This document shows, one piece after another, positions 1-3,955 of a stretch of 6,924 nt of DNA; position 1 is the first letter of the stretch; each line of letters begins with the position of its first letter. The notes beneath the pieces were generated by a model. That model was not told the DNA's origin and ran no database searches. It worked only from the letters and a program-made list of their open reading frames with translations. The stretch is from the NCBI GenBank assembly GCA_007122505.1, contig SKTQ01000026.1, forward strand, positions 1 to 6,924, given 5' to 3'. The translations under genes and the position numbers were made by a program. The stretch is from Bacteroidales bacterium (GTDB taxonomy: Bacteria > Bacteroidota > Bacteroidia > Bacteroidales > UBA7960).

Positions 1-1
1 A

Positions 2-86
2 CAAAAAGCAAACAAATCATTATATTAACCTGAACGCATGATAATAAGATCAAAAGCTTTTAAAAACTAAATTTGTTTGCTTTTTG
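2..86. repeat. 16-bp perfect inverted repeat, 53-nt spacer
   Basis: Positions 2-17 (CAAAAAGCAAACAAAT) are the exact reverse complement of 71-86 (ATTTGTTTGCTTTTTG). The pairing stops at both ends of the arms. The 53-nt spacer is AT-rich and contains a 10-bp palindrome, AAAAGCTTTT, at 52-61. A perfect 16-bp match at this distance is unlikely by chance even in AT-rich DNA. It could be the ends of a small non-autonomous element, a protein-binding region, or a long stem-loop at the 3' end of a gene to the left of the window. The spacer is too long for an ordinary intrinsic terminator. No target-site duplication can be judged because the left arm begins at the window edge. Confidence 0.6.
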
Positions 87-90
87 CAAG

Positions 91-189
91 TGCTTTTACT
101 TCAGGCCATCTGCTTCGTTGCAAAAGCCTTGAAATAGAATACTATGTCTGCGGCTTTCGACGCCTTGCATCTGACCTAAATTAAAAGCA
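91..189. repeat. Imperfect 38-bp inverted repeat (REP/MITE-like intergenic palindrome)
   Basis: The arm at 91-128 aligns without gaps to the reverse complement of 152-189. By hand count 26 of 38 positions are identical, with a 23-nt loop (129-151). The matches cluster at the ends: AAAAGC near the outer end and GGCTTT next to the loop. The middle contains CATCTGC in one arm and GCATCTG in the other. Compensated ends with a diverged middle are what a decayed palindromic intergenic repeat would show. Together with the neighbouring 16-bp inverted repeat, it takes up most of the gene-free stretch before the acyltransferase gene. Its family and copy number cannot be known from this window. Confidence 0.5.
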
Positions 190-252
190 TGAATAATGCA
201 GGCTAAATTGCGGTAAAGTTTTTTGTGTCTTTTACGATACACATATATTCTT

Positions 253-260
253 TATTTTTG
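253..260 (+). promoter_or_regulatory. Bacteroidota -7 box TATTTTTG upstream of the acyltransferase gene
   Basis: TATTTTTG matches the Bacteroidota -7 consensus TAnnTTTG in full. It lies 33 nt before the ATG at 294, which would give a short leader of roughly 25 nt. The -33 part is weak: the nearest TTTG (222-225) is 27 nt upstream of the box, longer than the usual spacing of about 17-23 nt. The box match is seen directly; its use as a promoter is inferred. Confidence 0.45.
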
Positions 261-293
261 TGCCGATTTATTGTTTATTAATAATCTGACCAT

Positions 294-1538
294 ATGGATA
301 TTTTTACAAAAGCGACGGCCAAAATGGGGCCTTTAGGGCAATATGCCAGTCAGGTACACGGTTACTTCACCTTTCCCAAGCTGGAGGGCGAAATCTCTAA
401 TAAAATGATATTTCAGGGGAAAGAGAAGCTTGTGTGGAGCCTGAACAACTATCTCGGTCTGGCCAATCATCCGGAGGTAAGAAAAACAGATGCCGAGGCT
501 GCGGCACAATATGGCATGGCTTTACCCATGGGTGCCCGCATGATGTCAGGACAAACTGATTTGCATGAACAATTGGAAAGAGAGCTTGCTTCTTTTGTTG
601 GCAAAGAATCGGCATATCTGCTGAATTACGGTTACCCGGGCATGGTATCGATTGTTGATTCATTGCTTGACCGCCAGGATGTTGTAGTGTATGACTCTGA
701 ATCACATGCTTGTATAATTGACGGCTTAAGGATGCACATCGGGAAGCGCTTTGTTTACCCGCATAACGATATGGAATGTCTTCGCCGGCAACTGGAACGC
801 GCCACCAAGATAGCCGCTAAAACAGGCGGTGGTATTCTGGTAATTACTGAAGGCGTATTCGGTATGGCCGGTGACCTGGGAAAGCTGGATGAGATTGTGG
901 CCATGAAGAAAGATTTCAACTTCCGGCTTTTGGTTGATGATGCGCATGGTGTAGGGATCATGGGTGAGACCGGTGCCGGCACCGGCGAGCATTTGGGTGT
1001 GCAGGATGGTGTTGATGTATTTTTCGGGACATTTGCCAAGGCTTTTGCATCCATTGGTGCATTTGTTGCCGGTCCAAGAGAAATAATTACCTACCTGATG
1101 TATAATATGCGCAGTCAGATTTATGCCAAATCGCTGCCGATGCCCTTGGTGGTGGGCGGATTGAAACGACTTGAGCTGATCCGCACAAAGCCGGAGCTCA
1201 GGGAAAAACTCTGGACTATCTCCAACGCACTGCAAAACGGTTTAAAGGAAAGGGGCTTCAATATTGGCAATACCGAATCGCCGGTCACACCCGTAGTACT
1301 TAGCGGAGATACTCCCGAAGGAACAAACCTGACACACGATTTGCGGGAAAACTTCAATATTTTTTGCTCTGTGGTGGCGTATCCGGTTATTCCCAAGGGG
1401 ATGATCATCCTGCGGTTAATTCCTACCGCTGTACATACACTGGAAGACGTAAATTATACGCTGGATGCTTTTTCACAGGTTAAGGAAAAGCTTGACAAAG
1501 GTGCTTACGCCACAGGTAAAATCGTAGATGTTCTCTAA
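294..1538 (+). CDS. PLP-dependent alpha-oxoamine synthase: serine palmitoyltransferase or cysteate acyltransferase type
   Basis: This 414-residue protein is a fold-type I PLP enzyme of the alpha-oxoamine synthase family. These enzymes join an acyl thioester to an amino acid with loss of CO2. The PLP lysine is K249 in GTFAKA (245-250), followed by the ASIG segment (252-255) seen in serine palmitoyltransferases. D215 and H218 sit in VDDAHGVG, H138 in the ESHAC segment is the expected ring-stacking histidine, SLNNYLGL (49-56) is the N-terminal substrate region, and R374 in the ILRLIPTAVHT segment is the expected carboxylate-binding arginine. No membrane segment or signal peptide is visible, so it should be cytosolic, like other bacterial enzymes of this kind. 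Length fits the family (about 400). The likely pathway is sphingolipid synthesis (serine to 3-ketosphinganine) or sulfonolipid synthesis (cysteate to 3-ketocapnine); the sequence alone does not decide. Kbl and BioF are less likely, because Kbl has DDSHAVG rather than DDAHGVG and no biotin genes are nearby. The ATG at 294 is supported by a full-length family N-terminus and the upstream promoter box; no clear Shine-Dalgarno is present. Confidence 0.85.
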   Translation: MDIFTKATAKMGPLGQYASQVHGYFTFPKLEGEISNKMIFQGKEKLVWSLNNYLGLANHPEVRKTDAEAAAQYGMALPMGARMMSGQTDLHEQLERELASFVGKESAYLLNYGYPGMVSIVDSLLDRQDVVVYDSESHACIIDGLRMHIGKRFVYPHNDMECLRRQLERATKIAAKTGGGILVITEGVFGMAGDLGKLDEIVAMKKDFNFRLLVDDAHGVGIMGETGAGTGEHLGVQDGVDVFFGTFAKAFASIGAFVAGPREIITYLMYNMRSQIYAKSLPMPLVVGGLKRLELIRTKPELREKLWTISNALQNGLKERGFNIGNTESPVTPVVLSGDTPEGTNLTHDLRENFNIFCSVVAYPVIPKGMIILRLIPTAVHTLEDVNYTLDAFSQVKEKLDKGAYATGKIVDVL

Positions 1539-2506
1539 ACTTTACCGGCCAGTTTCATCACCACCGGTGCGTGGGCCAGTTTGTCGGCAAGGTTTTTCAA
1601 CAAGGCTTTTTCACCCAGCTTAAAGGGTTTCGACCGTTCGTTGGTATGGATTTTCCCCACATAGCTGACGACCAGCTGCCCTTTGTTTGTTCTGCCTATT
1701 CTGATCGGGACCTTATGCTTCCAATCCGTTTCATGAAAGCCGGAGGATGAGTATTTTTGACCCATAAACTCAATTTCAACGCGCATATCCCTTCCGTGTC
1801 GCAAACCTTCCGGAATAATTTTCAGTGCTTTTTCAAAGAATCTTTCAGCCGGCAGATCAGTATCCGTGGTCAACTCCTGCATGGCGAACATACAGTCGAG
1901 CTGCCTTACTTTTTGGACAAGATAGCTGGTATATTTATGCATTTTCTGTTCCAGCGTGATGTGGTCGCTTATATCTATGAGTGCTATAAGTGCTCCATCA
2001 TGGATAAGCTGAATATTATCGGGGAAGCTGAAATAGAGTCCGGCCCAGAACACTTCATCATCGCCCCTGACGAGCTGAAGCTCTTCCCGCACATGCTTTC
2101 CTGCACGTCTTTTTTGCAGGCGGGATTTAATGCTTCCTTCTTCTGAAGAGCCCAAAGCATAATCGGAGAACTTAGAGCCAATCAAATCTTCAGGTTTAAG
2201 ATGAAGCAAATCAGCCGCACAACGGTTGGCAAAAACGATTTGATGGTCAGCATCTGTCATGACCACACCAACACCCATTTGGGATACAAGCCTGTTGCAC
2301 ATTTCTTCACAATCCAAGAGTGCTTTGGCTGTCTTTTGACTTTTGATGGCGGTGCGGCCCATCAGTTTCAGAATTTTTCTCTTTGCTTTTTTTCGGCTTC
2401 GGAGATAGAGAAACGCAGTGGCCGCCCATAAGATGAACAATATCGCCACTACGGCCAATATGAGCTCTTTTGTAAAAAGCTCAGGATTGCTTTGCATCGC
2501 GATCAT
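1535..2506 (-). CDS. Membrane-anchored PAS protein with GAF-like C-terminal domain, no kinase domain
   Basis: The protein has 323 residues from the ATG at 2506. One hydrophobic helix (about 15-35) is followed by the basic stretch RSRKKAKRK (36-44), so the rest should be cytoplasmic with a short outside N-terminus. A linker leads to a PAS domain (about 68-188, with GVGVVMTDADHQIVFAN at 78-94 and the closing ALIDISDH). A helical connector follows, then a domain (about 196-318) resembling the GAF-like module found between PAS and kinase domains in some sensor kinases: K-V-R-Q-L-D-C-M-F at 199-207, F-H-E-T-D-W-K at 257-263, and an acidic/basic closing helix. No phospho-acceptor histidine box or ATP-binding domain follows, and no LOV or heme signature is apparent in the PAS. 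The role is probably sensing or protein interaction; the ligand is unknown. A TTG at 2530 would add eight residues and an ATG at 2497 would remove three; 2506 is preferred as the first ATG. It starts 32 nt after the DUF58 gene, so the two are probably co-transcribed. Its stop overlaps the end of the convergent acyltransferase gene by 4 nt. Confidence 0.75.
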   Translation of the reverse strand: MIAMQSNPELFTKELILAVVAILFILWAATAFLYLRSRKKAKRKILKLMGRTAIKSQKTAKALLDCEEMCNRLVSQMGVGVVMTDADHQIVFANRCAADLLHLKPEDLIGSKFSDYALGSSEEGSIKSRLQKRRAGKHVREELQLVRGDDEVFWAGLYFSFPDNIQLIHDGALIALIDISDHITLEQKMHKYTSYLVQKVRQLDCMFAMQELTTDTDLPAERFFEKALKIIPEGLRHGRDMRVEIEFMGQKYSSSGFHETDWKHKVPIRIGRTNKGQLVVSYVGKIHTNERSKPFKLGEKALLKNLADKLAHAPVVMKLAGKV

Positions 2507-2538
2507 CTTTTCGCTTTCTAAATTAAACAATATGCTTG

Positions 2539-3471
2539 TTAATAGAGTTTGGATCTTTTCACCAGGAATGACAGCAATACTTTCTCAAAACCTTCATTGA
2601 TATTGGAGGGTACAAAGTCGATCTTGTATTGCATACATTTGAGCTTTAACTGATTAAAATAGCCCTCCATTTTTTCAACATACTTTTCTTTCAGGTCAGC
2701 CGGATTCAGGCGCACCGCATCTCCTGTTTCCATGTCAACAAATCGAAACGGCCTGTTTTGATAATCAAATTGCAATTCCTTTTCTCCTTCGTACACATGA
2801 AACAGGATAACTTCATGTTTGTTATGTTTCAGGTGCTGCAGCGCCGAAAACATGGATTCCGGCTTGGCTTCATTATCCATCATGTCAGAAAAAATAACCA
2901 CCAACGACCTTTTGTGGATTTTTTCTGCAAGGAGGTGCAACATATCTGCGGTGTTGGTCAACTTGGGCGCATTATTGTCATCCTGCCGGTAATATTGGTC
3001 CAGTTTGCCATAAAGCATTTTATGGTGTATGCTGCTGGAACGGGCAGTGGTGTGCAATTCCATTTCATCGGAAACCACACTCAGGCCAACTGCATCTCTT
3101 TGTTTTCTGAGAAGATACATCAGGGCGGCGGCACATTCGATGGAAAAGCCAAGTTTTGAGTATTGCGTTTTTGTGGAGTCTTTGCCGGTAAAATTCATGG
3201 ATGAAGAGTTGTCAATGACGATTTGGCAACGCAGGTTGGTTTCCTCTTCAAAGCGTTTCACAAAGAGTTTTTCGGTACGGGCAAAGAGTTTCCAGTCGAT
3301 ATGGCGTGTACTCTCCCCGGGGTTATAAATCCTGTGCTCGGCAAATTCCACGGAAAAACCATGGAAGGGGCTTTTGTGCATACCAGTGATAAAGCCTTCC
3401 ACTACCTGCCGGGCAAGCAATTCAAGATTTCCAAACCGACCGGGGACTTCCGGATCAATTTTTTTAATCAA
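2539..3471 (-). CDS. DUF58 domain protein with von Willebrand A-type fold
   Basis: This 310-residue cytosolic-type protein has no signal peptide or membrane helix. The DUF58 signature is clear: Y-N-P-G-E-S-T-R-H-I-D-W-K at 49-61, followed by the R-F-E-E-E segment (73-77). A VWA-like fold continues with a metal-site motif DxSxS (D87, S89, S91, in the segment IVIDNSSSM), a possible threonine ligand near 172-174, and D197 in VVIFSDMMD, so the metal-binding site looks intact. DUF58 proteins in Bacteroidota often act with MoxR-type AAA ATPases; none is present in this window, so the partner is unknown. The start codon is apparently TTG at 3471. The next ATG is 30 codons in and would remove the conserved N-terminal LLARQVVEGF region, and an in-frame stop at 3484-3486 excludes starts further up. 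It is 96 nt downstream of trxA and probably co-transcribed with the PAS gene that follows. Confidence 0.85.
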   Translation of the reverse strand: MIKKIDPEVPGRFGNLELLARQVVEGFITGMHKSPFHGFSVEFAEHRIYNPGESTRHIDWKLFARTEKLFVKRFEEETNLRCQIVIDNSSSMNFTGKDSTKTQYSKLGFSIECAAALMYLLRKQRDAVGLSVVSDEMELHTTARSSSIHHKMLYGKLDQYYRQDDNNAPKLTNTADMLHLLAEKIHKRSLVVIFSDMMDNEAKPESMFSALQHLKHNKHEVILFHVYEGEKELQFDYQNRPFRFVDMETGDAVRLNPADLKEKYVEKMEGYFNQLKLKCMQYKIDFVPSNINEGFEKVLLSFLVKRSKLY

Positions 3472-3487
3472 AAGAAAAAAGATTTAT

Positions 3488-3514
3488 TTGGTTGGGTGTA
3501 GCAGCCACAACCAA
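3488..3514 (-). terminator. Possible terminator or attenuator hairpin between trxA and the DUF58 gene
   Basis: TTGGTTG at 3488-3494 is the exact complement of CAACCAA at 3508-3514, giving a 7-bp stem that extends by two G-C pairs if one base is bulged. On the minus strand it is followed, after about 8 nt, by the T-rich run TTTTTTCTTTTG (3469-3480), which runs into the TTG start of the DUF58 gene. The gap between stem and T-run is longer than in a classical intrinsic terminator, so readthrough or a role in translation of the DUF58 gene is also possible. Confidence 0.35.
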
Positions 3515-3567
3515 TTTATTAGTAAAAAAAGCATAAACATGCCAAAGGCAAAATTGGCAAAGTGTTT

Positions 3568-3885
3568 TTACAACAATGCTTCAATTTTTCCTGCCAGCAA
3601 AGACTTAGGCACTGCTCCTACCTGCTTGTCCACCACTTCACCATTTTTAAAAAACAAAATTGTAGGGATATTTCTGATACCGAATTTCATAGCAACTTCG
3701 GGATTGCTGTCCACATCCAGTTTTCCTACCACGACCTTGTCCTTGTATTCTCCGGCCAGTTCCGATACGATGGGGCCAACCATCCGGCAAGGGCCGCACC
3801 ATTCTGCCCAAAAATCAACCAAAACGGGCTTATCAGCCTGTATTACTTTTTCTTCAAAGTTGGCATCAGTGAGTTCGAGTTCCAT
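3568..3885 (-). CDS. trxA: Thioredoxin
   Basis: This is a 105-residue single-domain thioredoxin, the cytosolic dithiol reductant that uses electrons from thioredoxin reductase to reduce protein disulfides. The active site WCGPC has cysteines at C30 and C33 in FWAEWCGPCRM. D24 in VDFWA is the buried aspartate of the family, and P74 in NIPT is the conserved cis-proline. The glycine near the C-terminal strand (KQVGAVPKS) is also present. There is no signal peptide, so a periplasmic thioredoxin-like role is unlikely. The frame is open further upstream to 3948, but that extension (EIICHINNIFAAL...) has no family match and would overlap the promoter-like sequence. The ATG at 3885 gives the usual length and N-terminus. 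It lies 70 nt after dnaE and 96 nt before the DUF58 gene. Confidence 0.95.
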   Translation of the reverse strand: MELELTDANFEEKVIQADKPVLVDFWAEWCGPCRMVGPIVSELAGEYKDKVVVGKLDVDSNPEVAMKFGIRNIPTILFFKNGEVVDKQVGAVPKSLLAGKIEALL

Positions 3886-3914
3886 AATATAATTTTTATA
3901 GTTTGGTAATGCTG

Positions 3915-3949
3915 CAAATATATTATTAATGTGGCAAATGATTTCCAAA
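3915..3949 (-). promoter_or_regulatory. Bacteroidota-type promoter for trxA
   Basis: On the minus strand a perfect -7 box TATATTTG (3915-3922) matches TAnnTTTG. A TTTG at 3946-3949 lies 23 nt upstream, within the upper end of the usual -33 to -7 spacing. The predicted start of transcription lies about 25 nt before the ATG at 3885. The arrangement resembles the -7 box and short leader upstream of the acyltransferase gene. It suggests trxA can be expressed independently of dnaE. A second TTTG at 3935-3938 is too close (12 nt) to be the partner. Confidence 0.5.
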
Positions 3950-3955
3950 AAAGTA

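Noticed and set aside
1..293. Possible small gene or RNA gene in the left intergenic stretch
   Set aside because: No open frame of useful length and no tRNA-like arms were seen; the stretch is accounted for by the inverted repeats and the promoter box.
726..1235. 169-codon open frame on the minus strand inside the acyltransferase gene
   Set aside because: It is antisense to the PLP-binding core of a clear gene, and its translation has no recognisable domain.
294..1538. Annotation as 2-amino-3-ketobutyrate CoA ligase (Kbl) or BioF
   Set aside because: The PLP-lysine and DDAHG segments fit the serine palmitoyltransferase-like group better, and no threonine dehydrogenase or biotin genes are adjacent.
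1547..1586. Short direct repeat GGCCAGTTT and palindrome CACCGGTG near the convergent stops
   Set aside because: Both lie inside the PAS gene coding sequence, are short, and reflect repeated Lys-Leu-Ala codons; no terminator structure with a T-run is formed.
3541..3558. GCCAA/TTGGC inverted repeat after trxA
   Set aside because: The stem is only 5 bp and the T-run is several nucleotides away; the hairpin at 3488-3514 is the stronger candidate.
3374..3892. 172-codon plus-strand frame across the trxA and DUF58 region
   Set aside because: It runs antisense to thioredoxin and across the intergenic hairpin; the protein is low in structure and unlike any family I know.
3886..3948. N-terminal extension of thioredoxin from a start at 3948
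   Set aside because: The extra 21 residues match nothing in thioredoxins and overlap the promoter-like sequence; the ATG at 3885 gives the normal length.
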